The notes below the pieces were generated by a model, which saw nothing but the letters and a program-made list of their open reading frames with translations, made no database searches and had not been told where the DNA came from. This document shows positions 1 through 10,020 of a stretch of DNA of 58,893 nt, piece after piece. The translations under genes and the position numbers were made by a program. Every line of letters starts with the position of its first letter. Within the stretch, counting starts at the first letter, position 1. The stretch is from contig NZ_WOTG01000004.1 in the NCBI RefSeq assembly GCF_011516925.1, positions 1-58,893 of the forward strand, read 5' to 3'. Origin of the DNA: Acetobacter fabarum (GTDB lineage Bacteria > Pseudomonadota > Alphaproteobacteria > Acetobacterales > Acetobacteraceae).

Positions 1-300
1 CATATTGCCCAGCAGGTGGTCGCTCAGGTCGGGGTGGTCTTCATCATTCTTGGAGGCAGCCGCTTCTGCCGCGCGCATGCTGTCACGCACCGTGGCAGGG
101 TCAACCTCGGACACCAGAGGGCCGGAATTGCCCAGACGCCGGCGGTCCTGCTCCAGCTGCGTCTCCGCATTCTGCGCAAACGCGGCCGTGCTGGAGAGTA
201 GGGATAAAGCGAGTGATACAAAAACAGTTTTTGAAAATGCTCTGCTTTTGTGCCCGCTACCCGGTGGGGTACGGCGCGGCGCCAGACAGGAGGTTGACAT
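1..300 (-). CDS. Exported protein of unknown function, N-terminal 100 residues (truncated by window edge)
   Basis: An open frame reads leftwards from an ATG at 300-298 to the window edge without a stop. After a basic N-terminus it has a hydrophobic stretch (VFVSLALSLLSSTAAFA) followed by AQNAETQ, a convincing Sec signal peptide with an AFA|QN-type cleavage site near residue 40. The visible mature part is polar and charged, and I recognise no domain in it. A second in-frame-looking ATG further upstream (near 309) is closed by a stop, which favours this start. About 15-30 bases upstream the sequence around 314-330 ends in AATAATTATC, a partial Fur-like half site, so iron control is possible but weak. 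A terminator at 395-430 separates it from the iron-uptake operon. The protein is periplasmic or outer membrane; function unknown. Confidence 0.6.
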   Translation of the reverse strand, partial: MSTSCLAPRRTPPGSGHKSRAFSKTVFVSLALSLLSSTAAFAQNAETQLEQDRRRLGNSGPLVSEVDPATVRDSMRAAEAAASKNDEDHPDLSDHLLGNM

Positions 301-394
301 TGGGTTGCATCCTATATGCGAATAATTATCAAAAACACTAATATGGGAATGGGGGATAAGTTAAATATGTTTTAATTGCAACCCTGCAATACAA

Positions 395-430
395 AAAAGG
401 GCAGGGATTTGGCACAATCCCTGCCCTTTT
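395..430 (-). terminator. Rho-independent terminator of the iron-uptake operon
   Basis: A perfect stem (AAAAGGGCAGGGATT with AATCCCTGCCCTTTT) has a six-base loop. Read on the minus strand it ends in a T-rich tract. It lies 20 bases beyond the stop codon of the P19-type gene and before the truncated gene at 1-300, so the two transcription units are separate. Confidence 0.85.
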
Positions 431-449
431 CACCAGAAATCAGAAAAGA

Positions 450-971
450 TTACTTCTGGGGGTAGTTAAACGTAAAGGTTTCGGTAAACGGTGCCCAAAA
501 GCCCGGTGTACCGGTTTCCTTGTCTGTATGGTGCAGGAAGCCGTTGGTTTCGGGCGAGCTGTAGCGGAACACAACCGTATAGGTGCCCGGGCCATCCATT
601 TTGACATTGTTGGCGTAGTGCGCACCATCTTTTGCAGTCATGGCGTGCAGAATGCCTTCATTTTTCCAGTTGGACCCTTTTTTGGTCAGCGTGTAGTCCA
701 CGCCAATGTAGGGGATCCATGCACCATCGGCAAAACCCCAGGGGTTATCAGCAGTTGCATGCACATCGGTTTCCAGATGGATGGTGTCTGCACCCATGGC
801 CATGTCTTTGGGCATGGGAGCCATTTCCACACCAATCAGGTAGTTGGCGGCAATTTCCATATCATGGGCCTGCACGGGGCCACCAACGGGGTATTCACGT
901 GCCATGGCCGGTGCGGCATAGGCGGCGGAAATGGCGGTCAGAACGGAAAAAGCTTTGATACAACGCTTCAT
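450..971 (-). CDS. ftrA: Periplasmic P19/Tp34-type iron-uptake protein (FtrA-like)
   Basis: The 173-residue protein begins with a signal peptide (KRCIKAFSVLTAISAAYAAPAMA). The mature sequence REYPVGGPVQAHDMEIAANYLIG is typical of the P19/Tp34/FtrA family of periplasmic proteins, which bind copper and iron. Likely metal ligands are visible: Met residues in the EMAPMPKDMAMG segment, and His residues in HLETDVHA and HYANNV. In the family this protein works with an FTR1-type permease to bring iron across the inner membrane. It is the last gene of the cupredoxin-permease-P19 operon, 55 bases after the permease gene, and is followed by a strong terminator. The family assignment is firm. The symbol follows the Brucella/Bordetella Ftr system by analogy, since no ftrD-like polyferredoxin gene is present here. 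Confidence 0.85.
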   Translation of the reverse strand: MKRCIKAFSVLTAISAAYAAPAMAREYPVGGPVQAHDMEIAANYLIGVEMAPMPKDMAMGADTIHLETDVHATADNPWGFADGAWIPYIGVDYTLTKKGSNWKNEGILHAMTAKDGAHYANNVKMDGPGTYTVVFRYSSPETNGFLHHTDKETGTPGFWAPFTETFTFNYPQK

Positions 972-1026
972 TTCAGGTCTCTATGATCAGAAGTGCCTCA
1001 AGGCACAGGGTTGAAAAAGTGGGGTT

Positions 1027-1851
1027 TTATGGTGAGGGGGAGGGGTGTGGGCGGGTGCGCACAAAGCGTTCTGTTACCAGCAGGCATACAAGGGTCAGAC
1101 CCCAGACCAGAATCTGGATCCCTGTTGGCCTGTCGGTGTAACCGGCAAGGGCTTTGGCCGTGCGGCCAGCAAGGCTGCCATCGGACAACAGCCAGGATGT
1201 ATCCCAGATGTCGTAACCCAGTGCCGGAATCAGGTCATCCGATGCGAGCAGGGCCGCGGCCTGAGAGGCCATGCCAGCCGCCAGCAGGGAGACCAGAATA
1301 TTGGTAACGGCAAAAAGATGCCGCAAGGGAATAATGATCAGCCCGCGATACAGGGCGTAAGACAGGGCAGCACCACCCAGAACGCCCAGCAGGCCACCGC
1401 TGAGCAGGGAAAACGCGCCAACATGGGTGGATACGGCAATACCGTACAGGAACAGGACAACTTCCATCCCCTCGCGCAGCACGGCTACGGCGACCACGGT
1501 TGCCATGGCCCCAAGGGAACGGCTGCCGGAGGAGACGGCAGCACCCATCTGCTGCATTTGCTGTGCGAGCTCGCGCCCGTGCTTGGCCATCCAGATGACA
1601 TGCCAGGAGAGCATGAGCACGGCCAGGCACAGAATGGCGGCGGAAAAAATGTCCTGCCCGTTGCCTGAAAATGCGGTGGAGAGCGCACCGGCAAAGGCTG
1701 CGGCAATGGCGGCGCCGGCTACACCTGCGGCCACACCGCCAGCCACCCACCAGCCGCGCCCGGCAATGCCCCGCGTTGCCGCAAGAACAATGCCAACAAC
1801 CAGACCGGCTTCTATAACTTCACGGAAAACAATGATCAGACTGCCAAGCAT
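1027..1851 (-). CDS. ftrC: FTR1-family high-affinity iron permease (FtrC/EfeU-like)
   Basis: The 274-residue integral membrane protein has about seven hydrophobic segments and the two RExxE iron-binding motifs that define the FTR1/OFeT family: REVIE near residue 10 and REGME near residue 125. Iron passes through the inner membrane between these motifs. The gene starts three bases after the cupredoxin gene and precedes the P19-type gene, so all three are almost certainly cotranscribed from the Fur-box promoter near 2240. In characterised Ftr systems the cupredoxin oxidises ferrous iron before import. EfeUOB systems use the same permease family but have EfeO and EfeB partners, which are not seen here. 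Confidence 0.9.
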   Translation of the reverse strand: MLGSLIIVFREVIEAGLVVGIVLAATRGIAGRGWWVAGGVAAGVAGAAIAAAFAGALSTAFSGNGQDIFSAAILCLAVLMLSWHVIWMAKHGRELAQQMQQMGAAVSSGSRSLGAMATVVAVAVLREGMEVVLFLYGIAVSTHVGAFSLLSGGLLGVLGGAALSYALYRGLIIIPLRHLFAVTNILVSLLAAGMASQAAALLASDDLIPALGYDIWDTSWLLSDGSLAGRTAKALAGYTDRPTGIQILVWGLTLVCLLVTERFVRTRPHPSPSP

Positions 1852-1854
1852 GGT

Positions 1855-2214
1855 TTACGGCTTTGCTTCTGCTGTGACTGTTCCCTTGGCCTGATCGGGG
1901 TGATAGTCATCAAAAAAGGTATATTGTCCGGGGTGCAGGGGGCCTGCATGGACACGAATTTTTGAGCCGGGGACAATAATTTTTTCAAACTTCATGTCAT
2001 AGCTCTCAAGCTCGTCTGTCGTGCTGTCCTGGTTTTCCAGTTCAATGATAAACCGTTCACCAGCAGGCACGCTCAGATGATCAGGTTCAAAATGATGATC
2101 TTTGAGTGTAAGGTGGAAAACGGTTTGCGCCTGAGCCTGTACGGGAGGAAAAAGATACATCCCGGTTAAAAGGGGGAGGGCCGCAAAAAGCCGTTTCATT
2201 TTCTGATTCTCCAC
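1855..2214 (-). CDS. ftrB: Periplasmic cupredoxin-domain protein of the iron-uptake operon (FtrB-like)
   Basis: The 119-residue protein has a signal peptide (MKRLFAALPLLTGMYLFPPVQAQA) and a single small beta-barrel domain starting FHLTLKDHHFEPDHLSVPAGERFIIELENQD, the usual opening of cupredoxin-like domains. The classic type 1 copper Cys ligand is absent; acidic and His residues (ELESYDMKFEK, DDYHPDQ) could bind metal instead, as in EfeO N-domains and FtrB. It is the first gene of the operon, three bases ahead of the permease gene, and directly downstream of a good Fur box. The expected role is periplasmic iron oxidation or hand-over to the permease. It could equally be a pure metal-binding protein without oxidase activity. 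Confidence 0.8.
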   Translation of the reverse strand: MENQKMKRLFAALPLLTGMYLFPPVQAQAQTVFHLTLKDHHFEPDHLSVPAGERFIIELENQDSTTDELESYDMKFEKIIVPGSKIRVHAGPLHPGQYTFFDDYHPDQAKGTVTAEAKP

Positions 2215-2231
2215 TTGTCTTGACTGTTTGG

Positions 2232-2250
2232 GTTAGTGAGAATCATTATT
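2232..2250. promoter_or_regulatory. Fur box controlling the iron-uptake operon
   Basis: Bases 2232-2250 (GTTAGTGAGAATCATTATT) match the 19-base consensus GATAATGATAATCATTATC at 15 positions. The site is 18 bases upstream of the cupredoxin start and lies between it and the divergent membrane-protein gene, so Fur bound here could repress either direction. Confidence 0.7.
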
Positions 2251-2265
2251 AAAGTCAATGTTTAT

Positions 2266-2275
2266 ACCGATCGGT
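2266..2275. promoter_or_regulatory. Perfect 10-base palindrome ACCGATCGGT, possible regulator operator
   Basis: ACCGATCGGT is its own reverse complement and sits between the Fur box and the start of the divergent membrane-protein gene. Palindromes of this form are common TetR-family operators. No TetR gene is in the window, so the assignment is speculative. Confidence 0.3.
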
Positions 2276-2288
2276 GAATTGTAAGCTC

Positions 2289-2819
2289 ATGTCGAATCAT
2301 CCTCTGGCTTTTATGCGTCTGCCAACCGACCTGCTTATGGCGCTCGATAGCCGGACGTTCCATTTCTGGTTCCAGCCGGTGCATTATCTGGTCAGAATGC
2401 TGCATATTCTGAGCATGGCCGGGTTTTTTGGCATGGAGTTGCTGTTCGCGCTTGCTGTTGTCCAGCAGATGGACAGGGATGCACTGGTCAGGCTTTCGCG
2501 CTTTATGCTGCGTCCTTTGCATATTAGCTATGCCATAGCCATGCTCACGGGCTTTGCCCTGTTTTTTTACGATCCGGTGCATATTGGCGCACGCGCCTAT
2601 ATTACGCCCAAGCTTTTGGCGCTGGTTGTGTCTGGGCTGCTGGAGTGGTACGGCCATAAGGCCCTGTACTGGCCGATCATGAAGGGGCGGGACGAAAAAG
2701 TTTCCTTGTGGTGCAAGGTGTTTTGCTTTTCCGCCTGTCTGGTCTGGGTGGTGGTGATCGTGTTCTCGTGCCTCAATACAGAGAGCGCACCCAAGGTATT
2801 CCTGCGGCATTATTTTTAA
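2289..2819 (+). CDS. Small integral membrane protein of unknown function
   Basis: The protein has about 176 residues from the ATG at 2289. An in-frame GTG at 2274 would add five residues, but it lies inside a palindrome and has no better ribosome site. There are about four hydrophobic helices (VHYLVRMLHILSMAGFFGMELLF, LHISYAIAMLTGFALFF, PKLLALVVSGLLEW, VFCFSACLVWVVVIVFSCL). His residues at the start of helix 1 (VHYLVRMLH) and in helix 2 resemble small haem- or copper-binding membrane proteins, but I cannot assign a family. It is transcribed divergently from the iron operon across the Fur box, which suggests but does not prove a metal-related role. Confidence 0.7.
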   Translation: MSNHPLAFMRLPTDLLMALDSRTFHFWFQPVHYLVRMLHILSMAGFFGMELLFALAVVQQMDRDALVRLSRFMLRPLHISYAIAMLTGFALFFYDPVHIGARAYITPKLLALVVSGLLEWYGHKALYWPIMKGRDEKVSLWCKVFCFSACLVWVVVIVFSCLNTESAPKVFLRHYF

Positions 2820-2833
2820 CGGGTGCGGTTAAA

Positions 2834-2870
2834 AAATATGGAGAACAGGCAAGCCTATTCTCCATATTTA
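2834..2870. terminator. Bidirectional terminator between convergent genes
   Basis: The inverted repeat ATATGGAGAACAGGC / CCTATTCTCCATAT has a three-base loop and one mismatch. It is flanked by A-rich sequence on the left and T-rich sequence on the right, so it can stop transcripts from both the membrane-protein gene and thiC. Confidence 0.75.
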
Positions 2871-2902
2871 TAAATATTCAGGCAGTTATACGCCGGTATT
2901 CA

Positions 2903-4768
<1,866 letters not shown>

Positions 4769-4775
4769 TCAAAGT

Positions 4776-4793
4776 CTCCTCAGGCGCGAGGAG
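4776..4793 (-). promoter_or_regulatory. Hairpin that can hide the thiC ribosome binding site
   Basis: On the minus strand CTCCTC (4793-4788) pairs with GAGGAG (4781-4776), which is the thiC Shine-Dalgarno, across a six-base loop. Together with the TPP riboswitch upstream this suggests control at translation initiation rather than by a terminator; I see no intrinsic terminator between riboswitch and start codon. Confidence 0.5.
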
Positions 4794-4870
4794 GACAGGC
4801 CCGTCAATAAGGAGCGCGACCACTGCTGGCAACGCCACGCACAGGTTGGCGGGGCGTTTGTTCCTTAACA

Positions 4871-5011
4871 GGCACCAGTCCCTCCGCCGGTATGAGCCGG
4901 ATCAGGTTCCCCGCCAGAACCCTATGTTGCTGGCGGCAGGGTCGCCACGGTGCCCTGCGATGGACGCAGTGCAAAAAGTGGCCTCTCAGTTCCTTGGCCC
5001 GGAACCCCCCT
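4871..5011 (-). ncRNA. TPP (THI-box) riboswitch upstream of thiC
   Basis: Read on the minus strand the region starts GGGGGGTTCCGGG, carries the conserved CTGAGAGG box at about 4990-4981, and ends with the conserved GAACCTGATCCGG and ATACCGGCGGAGGGA elements at about 4911-4878. These are the P2/P4/P5 signatures of thiamine-pyrophosphate aptamers. At about 140 bases it is longer than usual because roughly 65 bases with pairable segments (around 4915-4980) are inserted between the two conserved halves, an enlarged P3 arm. It controls thiC, whose start is about 105 bases downstream. Confidence 0.93.
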
Positions 5012-5244
5012 TGGTTATGTGCAAGCAGATAGCCAGAGGTGTGCCTGTGTCAAGCATTTACACCAATATGTGACCCAATGCGGGGGACAAACACGGGGAA
5101 TGCATAAAAGGAATGGGGGCTGGGGCGGCTGTAAAGCGCTGCTTTTGCCACACGTTTGGCAGATGGCATGCAACATCCCAATTACTATAATAAATAGAAA
5201 TTAGTAAGATATGCAAGTTTTTTCGAGTATGTCATGATTGTGTC

Positions 5245-6747
5245 ATGCAGACAGAAAGAAATAAAACGCTTGATGCGGTAAAAAATCTCGAAATATCCCC
5301 ACGTGCTCATTACGTCTTGTGGATAGCGGCATTTGTGTCTGCCATATGCGGCGGTCTTTACGGATACGACACGGGAATTATTTCCGGCGCACTTCTCCTT
5401 ATTACCAAGGACTTCCACTTAACCTCCGTACAGGAAGAAATGGTAACTTCGGCCATTCTGGTCGGGGCGGTCATTGGGGCTGTTGGGGTTTCCTGGTTTT
5501 CCGAGCGGTACGGACGCCGGATTTCGGTCATGCTGGTTACGGCGGTGTTCGTGCTGGGGGCCATTGCCTGTTCCTATGCCTCAAGCGTGACCATGCTGGT
5601 GATCGACCGCGTGTTCCTTGGCTTTGCGGTCGGTGGGTCCACGCAGGTGGTGCCGACCTATATTTCGGAACTCGCCCCCGCGGCCAAGCGCGGTAATCTG
5701 GTAACCCTGTTCAACGTGGCCATCGGTATTGGCATTTTCATGGCCAACCTTGTGGGCTTTACCATGCGGGACGCATGGGGCTGGCGGCCGATGATCGCTA
5801 TTGCCGCCATTCCTGCGGCTGTGGTGTTCGTGAGCATGTTCTTCCTGCCCAAAAGCCCCCGCTGGGTGGCCGAGAACGAGGGCATGGTTTCTGCTGTCAA
5901 GCAGCTTGGGCGTGTGCGTACATCGCGCAAGGTTATCCAGCGTGAGATCAGCGAAATCCGCAAGAACGTGCTGGGCATGGATGAGGATGAACGGGGCTGG
6001 AAAGGCCTGCGCCTGCCTTGGGTGCGTCCGGCACTGGTGGCGGCACTGGGTATTGCGTTCTTTACGCAGGCCGGTGGGCTGGAGATGATGATCTACTATA
6101 CCCCTACCTTCCTTTCGGATGCCGGGTTTAATAGCTCATCAGCTCTGCTGACCAGCCTTGGCGTTGCCATGGTCTATCTGGTCATGACCCTGCTGGGCTG
6201 TCTGTTTGTGGACCGTATTGGCCGCCGCCGTCTGGTGCTGATCATGGGGCCGGGGTCCGTGCTCAGCCTTATCGGGCTTGGCATCATGTTTGCCCTGCAC
6301 CCCGATAAGGGCAGTGTCGGGAGCTGGATGATCGTTGTATTCCTGCTGCTGTTCATGGTGTTCAACTCTGGCGGTATTCAGGTCGTGGGCTGGCTGCTTG
6401 GGGCGGAACTGTTCCCCCTGCCCATGCGCGCGGTTGCCACCAGCCTGCACGCCGCCGTGCTGTGGGGGGCCGATCTGCTGGTGACGGCAACAGCGCTCTC
6501 GCTGGTCCAGCTGGTTTCCCTTGGTGGAACCATGTGGATTTACGCCGCGGTTAATCTGGCATCGGTTGTTTTTGTTTACTTCTGCGTGCCCGAAACCAGT
6601 GGGGCCACGCTGGAGGATATTGAGATGGCCCTGCGTGATGGTGAGTTTGTGCCACGGGCCGAGAACAACTACGCCATCCCCCAGTATGAGGTGGAGGAGG
6701 AGGACGCTACTCCCGCCCCCATCCAGCAGGCCAGCAGCCCGGCCTGA
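5245..6747 (+). CDS. Sugar-porter family MFS transporter
   Basis: This is a 500-residue twelve-helix transporter of the major facilitator sugar-porter family, which imports monosaccharides by proton symport. Family signatures are visible in order: GGLYGYDTGIISGAL in helix 1, ERYGRR in the first cytoplasmic loop, ELAPAAKRG, PKSPRW at the end of helix 6, DRIGRRRL in the loop between helices 8 and 9, and PETSGATLEDIE near the C-terminus. It looks complete, with a polar C-terminal tail. The substrate cannot be read from sequence; glucose, galactose, xylose or polyols are all possible. The gene stands alone, with a 230-base AT-richer leader and a strong terminator behind it. Confidence 0.92.
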   Translation: MQTERNKTLDAVKNLEISPRAHYVLWIAAFVSAICGGLYGYDTGIISGALLLITKDFHLTSVQEEMVTSAILVGAVIGAVGVSWFSERYGRRISVMLVTAVFVLGAIACSYASSVTMLVIDRVFLGFAVGGSTQVVPTYISELAPAAKRGNLVTLFNVAIGIGIFMANLVGFTMRDAWGWRPMIAIAAIPAAVVFVSMFFLPKSPRWVAENEGMVSAVKQLGRVRTSRKVIQREISEIRKNVLGMDEDERGWKGLRLPWVRPALVAALGIAFFTQAGGLEMMIYYTPTFLSDAGFNSSSALLTSLGVAMVYLVMTLLGCLFVDRIGRRRLVLIMGPGSVLSLIGLGIMFALHPDKGSVGSWMIVVFLLLFMVFNSGGIQVVGWLLGAELFPLPMRAVATSLHAAVLWGADLLVTATALSLVQLVSLGGTMWIYAAVNLASVVFVYFCVPETSGATLEDIEMALRDGEFVPRAENNYAIPQYEVEEEDATPAPIQQASSPA

Positions 6748-6793
6748 AAAGTGCTTTAACCTTGCCCCCGCCATAAGCCGGTGGGGGCCTAAC

Positions 6794-6829
6794 AAAAAAG
6801 GCCGGTCCATACTCTGGACCGGCCTTTTT
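6794..6829. terminator. Bidirectional terminator between the MFS gene and accC
   Basis: AAAAAGGCCGGTCCA and TGGACCGGCCTTTTT form a perfect 15-base stem with a five-base loop. T-tracts follow in both directions, serving the MFS gene (plus) and the aroQ-accBC operon (minus). Confidence 0.9.
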
Positions 6830-6855
6830 GCATAAGCTGTTCAGGTTATGGCGGC

Positions 6856-8199
6856 TTAGTGCGTGCGCGCCATAAACTGTTCCAGCCAGTGAATGGTGTA
6901 ATCCCCGCTCTGGAAACCGGGGTCTTCCAGAATGGCGCGGTGGAGCGGAATAACGGTTTTAATCCCTTCCACCACAAACTCGTCCAGTGCGCGCTGCATG
7001 CGGGCAATGGCCTGCGCACGCGTGGGGGCATGGACGATCAGCTTGGCAATCATGCTGTCATAGTACGGGGGTACGCGGTAGCCGGTATAGAGCGCGCTAT
7101 CCACCCGCACACCCAGACCACCGGGGGGGTGGTACACAGCCACAGTGCCGGGGCAGGGGGCAAAGGTGGTCGGGTCTTCGGCGTTAATGCGGCATTCAAT
7201 GGCATGGCCGGAGAATGTGACATCTGCCTGCGTGTAACCAAGCTTTTCGCCCGCTGCCAGGCGGATCTGCTCGCGCACCAGGTCCACATCGCACACCATT
7301 TCGGTAATGGGGTGTTCGACCTGGAGGCGGGTGTTCATTTCAATAAAGCAGAACTGCCCATCCTGGTACAGGAACTCCAGCGTGCCCGCGTTACGGTAGC
7401 CCATGCGCGAGAGCGCTTCGGTTGCCGTGCGGCCAATGGCATCACGCTGTTCGGCGGAAATGGCGGGGGAGCCTGCCTCTTCCAGCACCTTCTGGTGGCG
7501 GCGCTGGAGCGAGCAGTCACGCTCACCAAAATGGACCACGTTGCCATAGTTATCGCCCAGAATCTGGAGCTCGATATGGCGCGGGCGATCCATGTATTTT
7601 TCCATGTACACCGCGTCATTCCCGAAAGCCGCGCGGGCTTCGGTGCGGGCCATGCTCCATGCATCGGACAGTTCATCGGCGGAGTGGGCAACCTTCATGC
7701 CGCGTCCACCACCACCGGCGGCGGCCTTGATCAGCACGGGGTAGCCAACGCGGCTGGCCACTTCGTGCGCTTCATCAAGGTTGGCCAGTTCCCCGTCCGA
7801 GCCGGGGACCAGTGGCACGCCAAGAGCGAGCATGGTGGTCTTGGCGGTAATCTTGTCACCCATCATGCGGATATGTTCCGCCGTGGGGCCAATAAAGACC
7901 AGACCGTGGGCTTCCACCGTTTCGGCAAAATCCGCGTTTTCGGACAGGAAGCCGTAGCCGGGGTGAATGGCTTCCGCCCCGGTTATGGTCGCAGCGGACA
8001 GGATGGCCGCCACATTCAGGTACGAATCGCGCGAGGAGGCGGGGCCAATGCACACAGCCTCATCCGCCAGACGCACATGCATGGCATCGGCATCAGCGGT
8101 GGAGTGGACCGCCACGGTTTTGATCCCGAGTTCCCGGCAGGCGCGCAGGATACGCAGGGCGATCTCGCCACGGTTGGCGATAAGGATCTTGGAGAACAT
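6856..8199 (-). CDS. accC: Biotin carboxylase, acetyl-CoA carboxylase subunit AccC
   Basis: The 447-residue ATP-grasp enzyme carboxylates biotin on AccB, the first half-reaction of acetyl-CoA carboxylase and the committed step of fatty-acid synthesis. The N-terminus [20 protein letters not shown] is the family hallmark. The glycine-rich ATP loop [12 protein letters not shown] lies near residues 160-170, followed by [39 protein letters not shown] and ECRINAEDP. Length is normal. Its ATG shares one base with the accB stop codon (TAATG), so translation is coupled. It is the last gene of aroQ-accB-accC and is followed by a strong terminator. Confidence 0.98.
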   Translation of the reverse strand: MFSKILIANRGEIALRILRACRELGIKTVAVHSTADADAMHVRLADEAVCIGPASSRDSYLNVAAILSAATITGAEAIHPGYGFLSENADFAETVEAHGLVFIGPTAEHIRMMGDKITAKTTMLALGVPLVPGSDGELANLDEAHEVASRVGYPVLIKAAAGGGGRGMKVAHSADELSDAWSMARTEARAAFGNDAVYMEKYMDRPRHIELQILGDNYGNVVHFGERDCSLQRRHQKVLEEAGSPAISAEQRDAIGRTATEALSRMGYRNAGTLEFLYQDGQFCFIEMNTRLQVEHPITEMVCDVDLVREQIRLAAGEKLGYTQADVTFSGHAIECRINAEDPTTFAPCPGTVAVYHPPGGLGVRVDSALYTGYRVPPYYDSMIAKLIVHAPTRAQAIARMQRALDEFVVEGIKTVIPLHRAILEDPGFQSGDYTIHWLEQFMARTH

Positions 8200-8660
8200 T
8201 ACTCGATAATGGCGAGTGGCTGGCCAAATTCGACCGGGTCGCCCGAAGCAACCAGAATGGCCTTGAGCGTGCCGCCCTTGGGAGCCTTGATCTGGTTGAA
8301 GGTCTTCATCGCTTCAATCAGCATCAGGGTCTGCCCTGCGGTCACGATCTGCCCTTCGCTTGCAAACGGGGGGGAGGAGGGGTCGGGCGTCAGGTAGGCC
8401 ACGCCCACCATGGGGCTGGGCACCGCACCGGGATGGCGGGAAAGGTCAGCCGGGGCGGCACTTTCAACCACTGCGGGGGCTGCGGCCACGGGGGCTACAG
8501 GGGCCACCGGCGCGGGGGCTGCTGCCTGCACGGTTGCGGGGGCACGGGCCACGCGAATGCGGCGGTCTTTTTCAGACACCTCAATTTCGGTCAGTCCGGT
8601 TTCAGTCAGAATTTCGGCCAGAGCCCGAATGGCATCCGCGTCCACGAGCAGTCCGCTCAT
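8199..8660 (-). CDS. accB: Biotin carboxyl carrier protein AccB
   Basis: The 153-residue carrier has an N-terminal helical segment (residues 1-45), a proline/alanine-rich linker (about 46-80) and a C-terminal biotinyl domain. The lysine to be biotinylated is in IEAMKTF, a normal EAMK variant of the EAMKM motif. The linker ends with [18 protein letters not shown] and the domain closes with [16 protein letters not shown], as expected. The start codon overlaps the aroQ stop by four bases (ATGA) and the stop overlaps the accC start, giving a tightly coupled operon. AccA and AccD, the carboxyltransferase, are not in the window. Confidence 0.97.
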   Translation of the reverse strand: MSGLLVDADAIRALAEILTETGLTEIEVSEKDRRIRVARAPATVQAAAPAPVAPVAPVAAAPAVVESAAPADLSRHPGAVPSPMVGVAYLTPDPSSPPFASEGQIVTAGQTLMLIEAMKTFNQIKAPKGGTLKAILVASGDPVEFGQPLAIIE

Positions 8661-9112
8661 TGGTCATCCTCATCCAGAATAAGATCAGTCATTGCCTGCA
8701 AGGCCAGAGAATACCCGCCAACACCCAGCCCGCAGATAACGCCGCTGGCGGCGCGCGAAACGTAGGAGTGGTGGCGGAATGGCTCGCGGCGGTGAATGTT
8801 GGAGATATGGACCTCAATTACCGGCAGGTCCGTAGCCAGCAGTGCATCCAGCAGGGCGATGGAAGTATGGGTATAACCTGCGGGATTGATAATAATGCCT
8901 TTGGCCCGCCTGCGGCACTCCTGCACCCAGGAGATCAGCTCGCCTTCAATGTTGGTCTGGCGGAAGTCTATGGCCAGTCCCAGCTTTTCGGCGGTCTGTA
9001 GGCACAGCTGTTCCACGTCGTCCAGCGTTGCCCGCCCGTACACTTCGGGCTGGCGCTGGCCAAGCATGTTCAGGTTGGGGCCGTTCAGCACAGCAATGAG
9101 AGGTCTTTCCAT
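8657..9112 (-). CDS. aroQ: Type II 3-dehydroquinate dehydratase
   Basis: The 151-residue protein from the ATG at 9112 converts 3-dehydroquinate to 3-dehydroshikimate in the shikimate pathway. Family motifs are [16 protein letters not shown] near the start (with the catalytic Tyr), [23 protein letters not shown], and [17 protein letters not shown] with the conserved His and Arg. The frame is open for 13 more codons upstream, but the [13 protein letters not shown] start fits the family length. Placement directly before accB with a four-base overlap is common in proteobacteria; no functional link to fatty acids is known, so shared growth-rate control is the likely reason. Confidence 0.97.
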   Translation of the reverse strand: MERPLIAVLNGPNLNMLGQRQPEVYGRATLDDVEQLCLQTAEKLGLAIDFRQTNIEGELISWVQECRRRAKGIIINPAGYTHTSIALLDALLATDLPVIEVHISNIHRREPFRHHSYVSRAASGVICGLGVGGYSLALQAMTDLILDEDDQ

Positions 9113-9356
9113 GACAGACGGGGCCGTAGCACGATGCGCCCGCGTATCCAAGAGAAAGCGGCACGAAAAGTGGTCCCATACCCCCCGACCCTACATTTTG
9201 CCTTGGCTGCAGGGGGGCAGGGTGCGTCATATTTTTGCCACGCGGGCGGGCAATACAGGGTGGGCTACCCATAGTGGTGGTTGAAAAAGGTTGCCTTTGG
9301 GCTGCTAAAGCGCCCATTAGGGAATGGTCTATCACGGAAACGGAGTTAACAGGCGG

Positions 9357-9959
9357 ATGTCAGCCCTGCGCCGGGCACTTCTTGGAAGTGTGTTTGTCAC
9401 AACCTCTCTGTTCGCGCTCCCCGCAGCCCACGCGGCCACGGCGGAAGCACCAAGCGGCACTGCATGGGCCGAGTCCGTGCATAAGGCCCTTGCCGCGCGC
9501 GATGCGCAGGACGTGACCGATACTGACTCTGCCTCGGGCCACAAGGTTTCCCAAAAAGGGATGGCAAGCTGGTATGGCGCACGCCAGCACCTGCGGCGCA
9601 CGTCCTCTGGCACAAGGTTTGACAAGAACCGCCTGACCGCCGCCCACCCCACAGCCCCCCTTGGCAGCAAGCTGCTTGTGACATCGGAAGAGACCGGCCG
9701 CTCTGTTGTGGTCACGGTCAATGACCGCGGGCCTTACAGCCACGGGCGGATTATTGATCTTTCGCAGGCCGCTGCCGCGCAGATTGGCATGCTGAACTCT
9801 GGCGTGGCGCATGTGAGTGTGCAGGCCGCAACGCCTGAAGAAGTGGCCGCCGCCCCCGAAGTGGGCACAGCCCCTGCCCTGAGCGCACCACCCAAGCCGC
9901 AGTCTGGCAAACGTGGGCGTCCGCTGCACCTCCAGCGCAAGCGCTTTGGTCACCCGTAA
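9357..9959 (+). CDS. rlpA: RlpA-like exported septal peptidoglycan protein
   Basis: The 200-residue protein starts with a signal peptide (RRALLGSVFVTTSLFALPAAHA). The core is one double-psi beta-barrel RlpA domain at about residues 66-160, with the landmarks GMASWYGARQ, SGTRFDKNRLTAAHPTAPLGS and VNDRGPYSHGRIIDLS. In Pseudomonas, RlpA is a lytic transglycosylase that cuts stem-less glycan strands at the septum; the Asp and His positions of that active site appear to be kept here. There is no C-terminal SPOR domain and no lipobox Cys, so this is a short, soluble form. The C-terminus is Ala/Pro-rich and basic. The gene stands alone and converges on the YihY gene. Confidence 0.88.
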   Translation: MSALRRALLGSVFVTTSLFALPAAHAATAEAPSGTAWAESVHKALAARDAQDVTDTDSASGHKVSQKGMASWYGARQHLRRTSSGTRFDKNRLTAAHPTAPLGSKLLVTSEETGRSVVVTVNDRGPYSHGRIIDLSQAAAAQIGMLNSGVAHVSVQAATPEEVAAAPEVGTAPALSAPPKPQSGKRGRPLHLQRKRFGHP

Positions 9960-9993
9960 ATAACAAGCACTTTATTGTCTCGCTCGGGCCGGG

Positions 9994-10020
9994 CGCGCAG
10001 CCTGTTTACAGGTCTGCGCG
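9994..10020. terminator. Hairpin between convergent rlpA and yihY-like genes
   Basis: CGCGCAGCCTG and CAGG-T-CTGCGCG form a strong hairpin with a TTTA loop that contains the stop codon of the YihY-type gene. There is no T-tract, so it may be a weak or Rho-assisted terminator. Confidence 0.45.
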
